From Pseudomonas sp. TH31 (lineage in GTDB: Bacteria; Pseudomonadota; Gammaproteobacteria; Pseudomonadales; Pseudomonadaceae), in the NCBI RefSeq assembly GCF_016650815.1, contig NZ_JAEKEZ010000005.1, forward strand, positions 193,501 to 257,500: a DNA stretch of 64,000 nucleotides, in the 5' to 3' direction. Under the pieces are notes generated by a model, which was given only the letters and a program-made list of their open reading frames with translations, made no database searches and was not told the DNA's origin. The position numbers and the translations under genes were made by a program. Positions 42,519 through 52,606 of this stretch are shown here, in pieces; positions within the stretch are counted from its first letter, which is position 1, and every line of letters begins with the position of its first letter.

Positions 42519-43706
42519 TCAAGAAGCCAGCGGCAATACTTGCCAAAGCCCGTTCTGCTGAATCAATTGCCGGTCGCAGTCCGCTTCACGGGCGGCGGCC
42601 AATGGCTGCCCAGGCAATGCCTGAACGACACGCTGACCCTCACTGCGCAACTGACAAACCTGCTGCCAGAGTGCCGCATCCGTACTGTCAGGCATCCAGA
42701 TACCGCCAGACGGTAGCTCGATCTCAGCACGCCCCAGGGTCACCAGGGTTTTTAAATCGGTAGAGAAACCAGTTGCCGGGCGGGCACGACCGAAGTCGGC
42801 GCCGATGTCGTCGTAACGACCGCCCTGGGCAATGGATTGGCCAACACCCGGTACGAACACCGCGAACACTACACCGGTGTGGTAGTGGTAGCCGCGCAGC
42901 TCGCCCAGATCGAAGTAAAGCGGCAAGTCCGGGAAACGCGTAGACAGACGGTCGGCAATCGCCAGCAAGTCTTCCAGCGCAGCCAGTACCGGTGCCGGCG
43001 CATGGGCCAGGCGTTCACGGGCAGCACTCAACACTTCACGACCGCCACACAGGTCGACCAGCGCTCGCAACATGCCCGACAGATCGGCAGGCAGGCCTTC
43101 GGTCAAGGTAATGACCTCGTCGATAGCCTTGCGTTGCAATGCATCGAACAATTGTTGCTCGACTTCACCGGACAAACCGGCGGCGCGGGCCAGGCCACGG
43201 TAGATGCCTACATGACCGAGGTCCATGTGCACATCCGGCACATCGGCCAGTTGCAGCATGGCCAGCATCAGGCTGATGACTTCCACGTCGCTGCTCGGAC
43301 TGGCGTCGCCGTACAACTCGGCGCCCAACTGGATCGGGCTGCGCGAAGACGACAAGGCCCGCGGCTGAGCATGCAGCACGCTGCCGGCATAGCACAGACG
43401 GCTCGGGCCTTCGCGACGCAGGGTGTGTGCATCGATACGCGCCACCTGCGGCGTGATGTCCGCACGGAAACCCATCTGCCGGCCCGATTGCGGGTCGATG
43501 ACCTTGAAGGTACGCAGATCCAGGTCCTGGCCCGCGCCGGTCAGCAGGGATTCCAGGTACTCGATATGGGGAGTCACGACAAACTCGTAACCCCAGCTCT
43601 GGAACAGATCCAACACCTGGCGGCGCGCTACTTCAATGCGCGCCGCTTCTGGTGGCAGTACTTCTTCGATGCCATCTGGCAGCAGCCAGCGGTCTACCGT
43701 TGCCAT
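42519..43706 (-). CDS. hisZ: ATP phosphoribosyltransferase regulatory subunit HisZ
   Basis: A 395-residue histidyl-tRNA synthetase paralogue without aminoacylation activity. It activates the short-form HisG in the first step of histidine synthesis. Class II core features are visible ([60 protein letters not shown]). The family requires a short HisG elsewhere in the genome. The ATG overlaps the stop of a possible 24-codon upstream frame (TAATG). Confidence 0.94.
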   Translation of the reverse strand: MATVDRWLLPDGIEEVLPPEAARIEVARRQVLDLFQSWGYEFVVTPHIEYLESLLTGAGQDLDLRTFKVIDPQSGRQMGFRADITPQVARIDAHTLRREGPSRLCYAGSVLHAQPRALSSSRSPIQLGAELYGDASPSSDVEVISLMLAMLQLADVPDVHMDLGHVGIYRGLARAAGLSGEVEQQLFDALQRKAIDEVITLTEGLPADLSGMLRALVDLCGGREVLSAARERLAHAPAPVLAALEDLLAIADRLSTRFPDLPLYFDLGELRGYHYHTGVVFAVFVPGVGQSIAQGGRYDDIGADFGRARPATGFSTDLKTLVTLGRAEIELPSGGIWMPDSTDAALWQQVCQLRSEGQRVVQALPGQPLAAAREADCDRQLIQQNGLWQVLPLAS

Positions 43707-43780
43707 TACGCCATTCCCCTATGATCCGGGCGGCCAGCCGTTGGGCGAGCCTTGAGTGAAGCAGAAAATGATCGGCTCAT
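43706..43780 (-). CDS. Possible 24-residue upstream frame coupled to hisZ
   Basis: ATG at 43780 with GAGG 7 bases upstream encodes a 24-residue peptide beginning [14 protein letters not shown] and ending in TAA that overlaps the hisZ ATG (TAATG). It contains no His codon run except one, so it is not a classical his attenuator. A translational-coupling role is possible, chance equally so. The rest of 43,707-44,021 contains a terminator and a hairpin and no other gene that I can see. Confidence 0.3.
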   Translation of the reverse strand: MSRSFSASLKARPTAGRPDHRGMA

Positions 43781-43911
43781 GTGCAAACCTCGCGCATGAA
43801 CGACGTGGCGAAAAGCCTGAAACCGGCTTCGCCAATCACTTTCCTCGAAAAACCTGTCGAGTCATTCAACTCGGACGCCTGCCAAAAAACCGCAATCAAA
43901 CGTGCAGACGC

Positions 43912-43936
43912 AAAAAAGCCGGGAATTTCCCGGCTG
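43912..43936 (-). terminator. Rho-independent terminator after hflC
   Basis: Stem GCCGGGAA / TTCCCGGC followed by TTTTTT on the minus strand, about 85 bases past hflC. A second GC-rich hairpin (CCCCGCC / GGCGGGG, 43969-43999) lies between them. Confidence 0.85.
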
Positions 43937-44021
43937 CCGCATCATACACACGTTTTCCCAAAGGATCACCCCGCCGCAGGTTTTAGCCGCCAGGCGGGGG
44001 ATGATTCAGGTCAACGCTGTA

Positions 44022-44891
44022 TCAAGGCTTGGACTTTTCCAGATAACGGAAGAAGTCGCTGCTTGGGTCGAGGACCATGACATCGGTTTTGTTCGCGAAG
44101 CTTTCACGGTAGGCACGCAGGCTACGGTAGAAACCGTAGAACTCCTGATCCTGGCCGTAGGCCTTGGAGTAGATCGCAGCAGCCTGGGCGTCACCGTCAC
44201 CGCGAACCTCTTCGGATTCACGATAGGCTTCAGCCAGCAACACGCGGCGTTGACGATCAGCGTCGGCACGGATGCCTTCAGCCAGCTCGTTACCCTTGGC
44301 GCGGTGCTCGCGAGCTTCACGCTCACGCTCGGTGCTCATACGTTCGAACACGCTGCGGTTTACTTCTTTCGGCAGGTCGATGGCCTTGACCCGAACATCG
44401 ACCACTTCGATGCCCAGTTCTTTTTCCGCCATCTTGTTCAGCGAAGCGGTAATGTCAGCCATCAGCGCGTCACGTTCACCGGAAACCACTTCATGCAGGG
44501 TGCGCTTACCAAACTGGTCACGCAGGCCCGATTCCAGACGACGGGACAGACGCTCGTCAGCAATCTGCTTGAGGCCGGATGTCGCGGTGTAGAAGCGCTC
44601 GGCATCTTTCACGCGCCACTTGGCGAAGGCGTCAACCATGACGGCTTTCTTTTCCAGCGTCAGGAAGCGTTGTGTCGGTGCATCCAGCGTCATCAGGCGT
44701 GCGTCGAATTTGCGCACCTGGTTGACGTAAGGCACTTTCACATGCAGGCCCGGCTGAACATCAGGCTGGACCACGCGCCCGAACTGCAGCAACACCGCGC
44801 GCTCGGTCTGAGCCACGATGTAGAAGCAATTCCAGGCAGCGATCGCCACGACGACGCCGACAATAAGGGCGATCAGCGATTTATTGCTCAT
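44022..44891 (-). CDS. hflC: Protease modulator HflC
   Basis: A 289-residue SPFH/prohibitin-type protein with one N-terminal membrane helix (LIALIVGVVVAIAAWNCFYIV) and a periplasmic band-7 domain. With HflK it forms a large complex around the FtsH protease. The start ATG at 44891 overlaps the hflK stop by one base. It ends the hfq-hflX-hflK-hflC gene run and is followed by a hairpin and a terminator. Confidence 0.95.
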   Translation of the reverse strand: MSNKSLIALIVGVVVAIAAWNCFYIVAQTERAVLLQFGRVVQPDVQPGLHVKVPYVNQVRKFDARLMTLDAPTQRFLTLEKKAVMVDAFAKWRVKDAERFYTATSGLKQIADERLSRRLESGLRDQFGKRTLHEVVSGERDALMADITASLNKMAEKELGIEVVDVRVKAIDLPKEVNRSVFERMSTEREREAREHRAKGNELAEGIRADADRQRRVLLAEAYRESEEVRGDGDAQAAAIYSKAYGQDQEFYGFYRSLRAYRESFANKTDVMVLDPSSDFFRYLEKSKP

Positions 44892-46063
44892 CAGCGACTC
44901 TCCCTGGTACGTGCTTGCTGTTGCTGCAGATCAGCTGCTGCACGCGCATTCGCTTCATTGCTGCTGGCTGCCGCGCCCGTTACCGGTGCGCTGGTGCTGC
45001 GGCCGCTGTCGATCATCTTGTCCAGCGGCAAGTACAGCAGATTGCTCTGGCCATTCTTGTTGCCGGTCACGAGAACCTTGCTGGTGTTGGTGAAGACTTC
45101 CTGCATGGTGTCCAGGTACAGACGCTCGCGGGTGACTTCAGGCGCCTTGCGGTACTCGGCCACCAGTTTGGTGAAGCGATCGCCCTCACCCTTGGCGCGC
45201 GATACCGTTTCGTCACGGTAACCGTTGGCATCTTCAAGGATACGCTGGGCCTGACCACGGGCTTCCGGCACGACACCGTTGGCGTAGGTTTCAGCCTGGT
45301 TGCGCGAACGCTGCTCGTCTTCACGGGCACGGATCACGTCATCAAAGGCTTCCTGGACTTCACGCGGTGCCGCTGCGTTCTGTACGTTGACCTGGGTGAC
45401 GGTGATACCGGTGCGATAAGTATCGAGGAAACGTTGCAGACGCTCCTTGATTTCACTGGCCATCAACTCACGACCCTCGGTCAGGACCTGGTCCATCGCG
45501 GTGGAACCCACCACATGGCGCAAGGCGCTGTCGGTCGCTTGCTGCAGGCTGATTTCCGGCTGATCGACGTTCAGCACGAAATCCTGCAGGTTGCTGATCT
45601 TGTACTGCACGGTCAGCGGCACTTCGACGATATTCTCGTCTTCGGTCAGCATCTGGCCTTGCTTGGTATACGAACGCTCGCGCGTCACGTTTTCCATGTA
45701 CTTTTTATCGATCGGCGGGAAGTAGATGTTCAGGCCCGGGCCGACTGTTTCGTAGTACTTGCCGAAGCGCAGCACAACAGCTTGCTCCTGCTCGTCGACC
45801 ACGTAGACCGCGCTGTACAGCCACACGGCTGCGAGCACGACCAGGCCGATGCCGAGCAGGCCGCCGAAGCCGCCGCTCTTGCCCGAACCACCGCCGTCGT
45901 CACCACGTTTCTTACCACCACCGAACAACCCGTTCAGGCTTTCCTGCAGCTTTCGGAAGGCCTCGTCGAGATCCGGTGGTCCCTTGCGGTCGCCGTTATT
46001 GCGGCGCTTGCCACCCCAAGGATCCTGATTATTCGAGTTGCCACCCGGCTCATTCCAAGCCAT
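44891..46063 (-). CDS. hflK: Protease modulator HflK
   Basis: A 390-residue partner of HflC. It has a cytoplasmic Gly/Asn/Lys-rich N-terminal tail beginning MAWNEPGGNSNNQDPWGGK, one membrane helix (about 80-100, LLGIGLVVLAAVWLYSAVYVV), a band-7 domain and a Gln/Ala-rich end. I chose ATG 46063, preceded by GGAGAG, over an in-frame start 12 codons upstream. Together with HflC it restrains FtsH degradation of membrane proteins. Confidence 0.95.
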   Translation of the reverse strand: MAWNEPGGNSNNQDPWGGKRRNNGDRKGPPDLDEAFRKLQESLNGLFGGGKKRGDDGGGSGKSGGFGGLLGIGLVVLAAVWLYSAVYVVDEQEQAVVLRFGKYYETVGPGLNIYFPPIDKKYMENVTRERSYTKQGQMLTEDENIVEVPLTVQYKISNLQDFVLNVDQPEISLQQATDSALRHVVGSTAMDQVLTEGRELMASEIKERLQRFLDTYRTGITVTQVNVQNAAAPREVQEAFDDVIRAREDEQRSRNQAETYANGVVPEARGQAQRILEDANGYRDETVSRAKGEGDRFTKLVAEYRKAPEVTRERLYLDTMQEVFTNTSKVLVTGNKNGQSNLLYLPLDKMIDSGRSTSAPVTGAAASSNEANARAAADLQQQQARTRESR

Positions 46064-46159
46064 AGCGCTCTCCATCTGATAAAGCAAAGACGCACCCACG
46101 GCGCGCCGACCAATGCTACAGAATGCCTGTCACCGCGGCACAACCGCTTTCTCAGGCTT

Positions 46160-47461
46160 TTATTGCAAAGTGTGTTGCTCGATGAAGTCCATCGGCTGCA
46201 GACCTTCGCGGCTCACCAGTCGATTCAACTCGACCCGAGGCAAGCGAACGGCCAGCAGGCAGATGCCTTCTTCGTCGTGTTCTTCTTTCTGTACCACACC
46301 GAGTTCGAAAAACTGCGCACGCAGTCGAGCAAAACGTTGCGGCAAGCGCAAGGTGCCCACAAACAAATCACCGCCCAGCAACTCGGCAATGGCTTGCTCA
46401 AGCAATTCCAGACCACTTCCATCACGCGCCGACAGCCAGACCCGTTGGGGCTTGCCGTTTTCGTCGCGCTGGATTTGTGGCTCAACGCCTTCAAGCAAAT
46501 CGAGTTTGTTATAGACCTCGAGGATCGGCAAGTCCTGGGCTCCGATCTCGCCCAGCACCACCATCACCTGCTCGATCTGCAACATGCGATCCGGTTCGGC
46601 CGCATCGATCACGTGCAAAAGCAGGTCTGAGTTGCTTGATTCTTCGAGCGTAGACCGAAATGCCTCGACCAGTTTGTGGGGCAAGTGGCGTATGAAACCC
46701 ACAGTGTCAGCCAGGACAATCGGCCCCAGGTCGTCGAGTTCCAGACGGCGCAAGGTCGGGTCCAGCGTGGCGAACAACTGGTCAGCCGCGTACACGTCGG
46801 ATTTCGTCACGTTATTGAAGAGCGTGGATTTGCCGGCGTTGGTATACCCCACCAGGGACACGGTAGGAATATCCGCACGCGAACGGCCGCGTCGCGACTG
46901 TTCGCGCTGACTGCGCACTTTTTCCAGCCGGCCCTTGATCTGTCGCAGGCGAACCCGCAGCAAACGGCGGTCGGTTTCCAACTGGGTTTCACCCGGGCCA
47001 CGCATACCGATACCGCCCCCTTGACGCTCAAGGTGGGTCCAGCCACGAACCAGCCGGGTGCTCATGTGGTCAAGCTGGGCCAGTTCGACCTGGAGCTTGC
47101 CTTCATGGGTACGGGCACGTTGGGCGAAAATATCGAGAATCAGACCGGTACGGTCGATCACGCGACACTCGAAAACACGTTCGAGGTTACGTTCCTGACT
47201 GGGCGTGAGGATGTGATTGAAGATGACCAGATCTGCCTTTTCGGCATGGACCAGGTCGCGCAGCTCCTCGACCTTGCCGCTGCCAATCAGGAATTTGGCG
47301 GTTGGCCGATGACGCGGCACGTTAAAAAACGCAACGGTCTCGGCGCCGGCCGAATTAGCCAACTCCTGAAACTCCTGCGGATCTTCGCGCGCCTCAGGGT
47401 CCTGTCCATCCAAGTGAACGAGGATCACTCGTTCACCACCACCGTGGCGCTCAAAGAACAA
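46160..47461 (-). CDS. hflX: Ribosome-associated GTPase HflX
   Basis: A 433-residue GTPase that splits stalled or stressed 70S ribosomes. An N-terminal HflX domain precedes the G domain, with G1 GYTNAGKST, G3 DTVGFIRHLP and G4 YNKLDL. The glycine-rich linker RQGGGIGMRGPGETQLETDRR is the family signature. It sits between hfq and hflK, 12 bases after the hfq stop. Confidence 0.96.
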   Translation of the reverse strand: MFFERHGGGERVILVHLDGQDPEAREDPQEFQELANSAGAETVAFFNVPRHRPTAKFLIGSGKVEELRDLVHAEKADLVIFNHILTPSQERNLERVFECRVIDRTGLILDIFAQRARTHEGKLQVELAQLDHMSTRLVRGWTHLERQGGGIGMRGPGETQLETDRRLLRVRLRQIKGRLEKVRSQREQSRRGRSRADIPTVSLVGYTNAGKSTLFNNVTKSDVYAADQLFATLDPTLRRLELDDLGPIVLADTVGFIRHLPHKLVEAFRSTLEESSNSDLLLHVIDAAEPDRMLQIEQVMVVLGEIGAQDLPILEVYNKLDLLEGVEPQIQRDENGKPQRVWLSARDGSGLELLEQAIAELLGGDLFVGTLRLPQRFARLRAQFFELGVVQKEEHDEEGICLLAVRLPRVELNRLVSREGLQPMDFIEQHTLQ

Positions 47462-47473
47462 AGGAGACTCCTA

Positions 47474-47734
47474 TCAGGCGTTACCTGGCTCAGCGTCACC
47501 TGCTTCGGATTCGGTTGCACTAGGCAGACGAATTGGACGAACCGGCACTACTGTAGAGATAGCGTGTTTGTAGACCATCTGGCTAACGGTGTTTTTCAGC
47601 AGGATAACGAACTGGTCGAAAGACTCGATCGTGCCCTGCAGTTTGATCCCGTTGACCAGGTAGATGGAAACCCCAACTTTCTCTTTACGTAAAGTATTCA
47701 AGTAAGGGTCTTGTAGCGAATGCCCTTTTGACAT
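47474..47734 (-). CDS. hfq: RNA chaperone Hfq
   Basis: An 86-residue Sm-like protein that forms hexamers and pairs small RNAs with mRNAs; in Pseudomonas it also works with Crc in catabolite repression. The Sm1 region ([25 protein letters not shown]) and Sm2 [10 protein letters not shown] are intact, with a short Glu/Ala-rich tail. I use [13 protein letters not shown] at 47734, the normal N-terminus, not the in-frame ATG three codons before. It lies between miaA and hflX, as usual. Confidence 0.97.
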   Translation of the reverse strand: MSKGHSLQDPYLNTLRKEKVGVSIYLVNGIKLQGTIESFDQFVILLKNTVSQMVYKHAISTVVPVRPIRLPSATESEAGDAEPGNA

Positions 47735-47827
47735 GTGCCGCACTCCTTTAAGGATTCAATATAAAAAATAGGTAAACAGATGGCTTGGGCCGTCACACCC
47801 CCAAGGATAGACGGCAATTGCAAGGAC

Positions 47828-48799
47828 TCAGCTCAATATGGAGATGGTCCCAAGGTATTTCAAGGCGCGCGGCAGATTGTCGCAATCGAGGCTGTCCAGC
47901 CAGTGTAAATCAGCCCAACTGCGTAGCCAGGTGAACTGGCGCTTTGCCAATTGGCGCGTGGCAATGATTCCCCGCTCCTGCATCTCGGCTTGCGTCAGCT
48001 TGCCATCCAGGTAATCCCAGACTTGTCGGTACCCTACAGCGCGTATAGACGGCAACCCTGAATGCAGGTCACTTCTCGTACGCAGGGCTACGACCTCGTC
48101 GATGAATCCCTGTTCCAACATATTTGTGAATCTTTGTTTAATACGGGCGTGCAGTACCTGGCGATTAGCCGGAGCGATGGCCAAGTTCGCGACAGTATAG
48201 GGCAATTGTTGCAGTCCCGAAGCGGCTGCTTCAGTACTTTGCGCAGATTGTCTGAGCCGCAGCTCGGTCATGCTCTGACCGCTCACACGATAAACTTCCA
48301 GCGCTCGACTGAGACGCTGAGGATCGTTCGGGTGAATTCGCGCCGCAGAGACCGGATCAATCAGCGCCAATTGGTCATGCAGGGCTTGCCAGCCAAGGCG
48401 TGCAGCCTCTTCTTCGATTTGCGCGCGAACCTCTGGGTCAGCCGCCGGCATTTCTGCCAGGCCTTCGACCAAAGCCTTGTAGTAGAGCATCGTGCCGCCT
48501 ACAAGCAGCGGGATTTTGCCCCGCGCGGTGATCTCGGCCATGGCTTCGAGCGCATCACGACGGAAATCCGCCGCCGAATAGCTCTCTGCCGGGTCGAGAA
48601 TATCGATCAAGCGGTGTGGGAATTCGGCCAAAATCTCTTTGGAAGGCTTGGCAGTGCCGATGTCCATGCCGCGATAGACCAGCGCCGAATCGACGCTGAT
48701 CAGCTCGCAAGGCAGGACTTTGGTCAGCTCGATGGCCAGGTCGGTCTTGCCCGCAGCAGTCGGGCCCATCAGGAAAATCGCTGGCGGGAGCTGGCTCAT
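47828..48799 (-). CDS. miaA: tRNA dimethylallyltransferase MiaA
   Basis: A 323-residue enzyme that adds a dimethylallyl group to A37 of tRNAs reading UNN codons. The P-loop GPTAAGKT is at residues 11-18, followed by the substrate loop [20 protein letters not shown]. The start ATG at 48799 overlaps the mutL stop by one base; a longer in-frame start upstream would lie inside mutL and is not family-like. It leads into hfq. Confidence 0.95.
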   Translation of the reverse strand: MSQLPPAIFLMGPTAAGKTDLAIELTKVLPCELISVDSALVYRGMDIGTAKPSKEILAEFPHRLIDILDPAESYSAADFRRDALEAMAEITARGKIPLLVGGTMLYYKALVEGLAEMPAADPEVRAQIEEEAARLGWQALHDQLALIDPVSAARIHPNDPQRLSRALEVYRVSGQSMTELRLRQSAQSTEAAASGLQQLPYTVANLAIAPANRQVLHARIKQRFTNMLEQGFIDEVVALRTRSDLHSGLPSIRAVGYRQVWDYLDGKLTQAEMQERGIIATRQLAKRQFTWLRSWADLHWLDSLDCDNLPRALKYLGTISILS

Positions 48800-50709
48800 C
48801 AACGACCGCGCAAGAACAGTTTGTCCAGATCGTCCAGGCCCAATTGGGTCCAGGTCGGTCGGCCATGGTTGCATTGACCACTGCGCTCGGTGTTTTCCAT
48901 GTCCCGCAGCAGGCCGTTCATTTCTGGCAGGGCCAGACGCCGATTCGCACGGATCGCGCCGTGGCAGGCCATGGTGCCGAGCAGTTCGTTCAGGTGCGCC
49001 TGAATCCGGTCACTGGTGCCGTATTCCATCAGGTCGGCCAGTACGTCGCTGACCAAGCGATTGGCTTCTGCCTGCTTGAGCAACGCCGGGATCTGCCGGA
49101 TCGCCAGGGTTTCCGGGCCCAGGCGCTGCAATTCAAAGCCCAGACGCTGGAACCACGCAATGTTCTCTTCGGCGCAATCGGCTTCGCGCTGGCTCACGGC
49201 CAGGGATTCCGGCACCAACAGCGGCTGGCCGCTCAGGCCTTCGCTGGCCATGGCGACTTTCAGGCGTTCATACATGATCCGCTCATGAGCGGCGTGCATG
49301 TCCACCAGCACCAGGCCTTGGGCGTTTTCCGACAGGATATAGATGCCCTTGAGCTGTGCCAGCGCATAACCCAGTGGCGGAATGTCGTCCTGCCCGGCCG
49401 GCAGTGCTACTGCATTGGCTTCGGGTAATGGCGCGAAGAACTCGCGGTAGGCCGCCTGCTCTTGCGCAACCGGCACGCCGGATTGAGGCCGCGGCGTGTA
49501 CTGATACTGGTAACCGGCGCCAGCGCCCGAACCTGCCGTCGTATTGAACGATGGTTGCGCCGCAGGCTGTTCCAGCAAGGCATTGGCCGCCAGGCGCATT
49601 TCGCCTTGCGGGCCGAACTCACCGGCATCGATGCCGGTAGGTCGAACGATGGCCGTCGCCACGGGTGCCGCCAGATGATCGTCCGGCCGCACATCGCCCA
49701 AGGCGCGGTGCAAGGTGCCGTAGAGGAAATCGTGAACCATGCGCCCGTCACGGAAACGCACTTCGTGCTTGGTCGGGTGCACGTTGACGTCAACGCCCGC
49801 CGGATCGACTTCGAAAAACAGCACGAACGTCGGGTGCCGGCCGTTGAACAACACGTCGCGATAGGCCTGGCGCACCGCGTGGGCCACCAATTTGTCGCGC
49901 ACCGCACGGCCGTTCACAAAGAAATACTGCAAGTCTGCCTGGCTGCGGTTGAAGGTTGGCAACCCGACCCAGCCCCACAAATGCAGGCCATTGCGCTCGA
50001 TTTCAATCGGCAGCGCCTGCTCCAGGAAACCCGCGCCGCAGATCGCCGCCACACGCCGGGCACGGGCCGCGTCGTCGTGGGCTTCGTGCAGGCTGAGGAT
50101 GGTCTTGCCGTTATGGCGCAAATGGAACGCCACGTCGAATCGCGCCAAGGCCAGGCGCTTGATCACTTCTTGCAGGTGATCGAATTCGGTTTTTTCGGTC
50201 TTGAGGAATTTGCGCCGGGCCGGGGTGTTGAAGAACAGGTCGCGCACCTCCACCGAAGTGCCCACTGGATGAGCGGCCGGTTGCACACGGGGCGCCATGT
50301 CCCGACCTTCGGTTTCGACTTGCCAGGCCTGATCGGCGTCCTTGGTGCGGGACGTCAGGGTCAGGCGCGCCACGGAGCTGATAGACGCCAGGGCTTCACC
50401 GCGAAACCCGAGGCTCATCACCTGCTCGAGGTCTTCGAGGTTGCGAATCTTGCTGGTGGCATGTCGCGCGAGGGCCAGCGGCAGGTCATCGGCAGAAATG
50501 CCGCTGCCGTCGTCGCGAACCCGCAGCAGCTTGACGCCGCCCTGCTCCACATCGACATCAATGCGCCTGGCGCCGGAGTCGAGGCTGTTTTCCAGCAACT
50601 CCTTGATCACCGATGCCGGGCGTTCGACCACCTCACCGGCGGCAATCTGGTTCGCCAGTCGTGGGCTGAGCAGCTCGATGCGGGCGGTGTGGGTCAGCAC
50701 CTGGTTCAT
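48799..50709 (-). CDS. mutL: DNA mismatch repair protein MutL
   Basis: A 636-residue MutL. The N-terminal GHKL ATPase has [28 protein letters not shown] and [11 protein letters not shown] Pro/Gln-rich linker (about 350-440) precedes the C-terminal dimerisation domain. That domain carries [12 protein letters not shown], which fits the endonuclease motif DQHA-x2-E-x4-E except for Met in place of Gln. The gene reads through without a break, so loss of mismatch repair is not evident here. Its start overlaps the amiB stop by 4 bases. Confidence 0.95.
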   Translation of the reverse strand: MNQVLTHTARIELLSPRLANQIAAGEVVERPASVIKELLENSLDSGARRIDVDVEQGGVKLLRVRDDGSGISADDLPLALARHATSKIRNLEDLEQVMSLGFRGEALASISSVARLTLTSRTKDADQAWQVETEGRDMAPRVQPAAHPVGTSVEVRDLFFNTPARRKFLKTEKTEFDHLQEVIKRLALARFDVAFHLRHNGKTILSLHEAHDDAARARRVAAICGAGFLEQALPIEIERNGLHLWGWVGLPTFNRSQADLQYFFVNGRAVRDKLVAHAVRQAYRDVLFNGRHPTFVLFFEVDPAGVDVNVHPTKHEVRFRDGRMVHDFLYGTLHRALGDVRPDDHLAAPVATAIVRPTGIDAGEFGPQGEMRLAANALLEQPAAQPSFNTTAGSGAGAGYQYQYTPRPQSGVPVAQEQAAYREFFAPLPEANAVALPAGQDDIPPLGYALAQLKGIYILSENAQGLVLVDMHAAHERIMYERLKVAMASEGLSGQPLLVPESLAVSQREADCAEENIAWFQRLGFELQRLGPETLAIRQIPALLKQAEANRLVSDVLADLMEYGTSDRIQAHLNELLGTMACHGAIRANRRLALPEMNGLLRDMENTERSGQCNHGRPTWTQLGLDDLDKLFLRGR

Positions 50710-52120
50710 TCTTTGGCCGCCAGTTCAGTGCCGGGGATGGTCAGGGTCTGGCCAATTTTCAGCTCATCGCTTTTCAGATTATTGGCGCTGCGCAGGGTCG
50801 CCGGGGACACCTGGTAACGCACGGCAATCATCGCCAGCGTCTCGCCGGGCTGACGCGATGGTCACGCGGCCCTTGGGCGATCTTGCCGGAGTCACGCAGC
50901 CAGGCAATGTAGGTGCCCGGCGGAGGATTTTGCTGGAAGAACTGGCGAACGCCGGCGCTGATGGAACGCGCAAGCGCCTGCTGATGGCTCGCTCCGGACA
51001 ACTTGGTCGCTTCATTAGCATTGGAGATGAAGCCGGTTTCCACCAGGATCGACGGAATGTCCGGCGATTTCAGCACCATGAACCCGGCCTGCTCCACCCG
51101 TTGCTTGTGCAACGGCGTGACGCGACTGATGTTGCTCAAGACCTTTTGACCAACGTCCAGGCTGGAAGTCAGGGAAGCAGTCATCGACAGATCGAGCAGC
51201 ACGCCAGCGAGCATGCGGTCCTTGTCGTCGAGGCTGACGCTGCCGGCACCACCGATCAAGTCGGAACGGTTTTCACTGTCGGCCAGCCAACGGGCAGTCT
51301 CCGAAGTGGCGCCGCGATCCGACAAGGCGAACACCGATGCGCCGAAAGCTGCGGCCGAAGGCGCGGCGTCGGCGTGGATCGAGACGAACAGGTCGGCGCC
51401 TTTCTTGCGGGCGATTTCAGTACGGCCACGCAACGGGATGAAGTAGTCGCCGGTACGGGTCAGCTCGGCGCGGTAGCCCTTCATGCCGTTGATCTGGCGC
51501 TGCAGTTCACGGGCGATGGCCAAGACCACGTCTTTTTCATGCTGACCGCGAGAACCCGAGGCGCCCGGGTCTTCACCGCCGTGACCGGCATCGATGACCA
51601 CAATGATGTCGCGCTTGCCGGCCGGAGCAGGCGGCAGCTTCACCGGAGGATCGATTGGGGTGACCGGCACCGGGGCCACGGTCGCGACATTGCTCGGCGG
51701 CGGCGGAATGGGGGCGGCAGCTTCGGCGCTATCGAACAGGTCGACCACCAGGCGATTGCCGTACTGGGCGTTCGGCGCCAGGACGAAGCTTTTTGGCGTG
51801 ACGGCTTTTTTCAGGTCGATGACCACCCGCAGGTCGGTCGGCGTGCGCTGGGCCGAACGCATGGCAGTAATCGGAGTATTGGAGGTGTTGACCTTCAACG
51901 GCGCACCGAGGGTCGCGCCGTTGATGTCGATGACCAGCCGATCCGGCGAAGTCAGGGTGAACACGCTGTGCTGCACCGGCCCCGAGAGGTCGAACACCAG
52001 TCGTGTGTTATCCGGTGCTCGCCACAGGCGAACGCTGTTGACCTTCGAATCGGCCACAGCGTCGACGGTCACCGCCAAAAACAACAATCCTACGGCAGCT
52101 ACCATCGCGCGAAAGCGCAT
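50706..52120 (-). pseudogene. amiB: amiB, N-acetylmuramoyl-L-alanine amidase, frameshift before the LysM domain
   Basis: A periplasmic amidase that cleaves septal peptidoglycan. Signal peptide at residues 1-22 (MRFRAMVAAVGLLF...), AMIN domain (about 25-130), Pro-rich linker, then Amidase_3 with zinc ligands in VIDAGHGGEDPG and SIHADA and Glu in VETGFISN. As read, the frame stops at 50828 after HRVSPARRWR. One extra base at 50845-50849 (GCCGGG for GCCCGGG on the + strand) restores HRVSPGETLAMIAVRYQVSP, a LysM domain ending at 50706, for 471 residues. A start at 52135 is also possible. Confidence 0.87.
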
Positions 52121-52135
52121 ACCTGACCCCATCAT

Positions 52136-52606
52136 TTAATTGGATTCCAATGCCAAAGCGGCACACCACGACTCGCCACGCGAGCCCTGTGGCAAAATTT
52201 TCAGCGAACGCCCGCTGTCTTGCGGGCTAATGGTAATGGTCAGGTCGGGCTTTGGCAAAAACCCTGCACCTTTCTGGGGCCATTCGATCAAACACAGGGC
52301 ATCGTCGTCGAAGTAGTCGCGGATGCCGAGGTACTCCAGTTCTTCCGGATCGACCAGTCGATAGAGGTCAAAATGGAAGGCCCGGATGTCGCCAATCTCG
52401 TAGGGTTCGACCAGGGTGAAGGTCGGGCTTTTCACCGCACCCACATGCCCCAAGCCACGGATGATGCCCCGGGACAGCGTGGTTTTCCCCGCGCCCAGAT
52501 CACCCTCGAGAAAAATCAGGCCGTGCCCTTGGGTGGTTTGCGCAATGCGTGCGCCGAATGCGGTCATTGCCTCTTCATCAGCCAGGTACAGGGTTATTTC
52601 AGACAC
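52136..52606 (-). CDS. tsaE: tRNA threonylcarbamoyladenosine biosynthesis protein TsaE
   Basis: A 156-residue P-loop ATPase needed with TsaB and TsaD to make t6A37 in tRNAs reading ANN codons. Walker A EGDLGAGKTT is at about residues 34-43, with the conserved SPTFTLVEPY and FHFDLYRL motifs. Its start overlaps the nnrD end by 13 bases and its stop abuts the amiB start region, so nnrD-tsaE-amiB-mutL form one compact unit. Confidence 0.95.
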   Translation of the reverse strand: MSEITLYLADEEAMTAFGARIAQTTQGHGLIFLEGDLGAGKTTLSRGIIRGLGHVGAVKSPTFTLVEPYEIGDIRAFHFDLYRLVDPEELEYLGIRDYFDDDALCLIEWPQKGAGFLPKPDLTITISPQDSGRSLKILPQGSRGESWCAALALESN

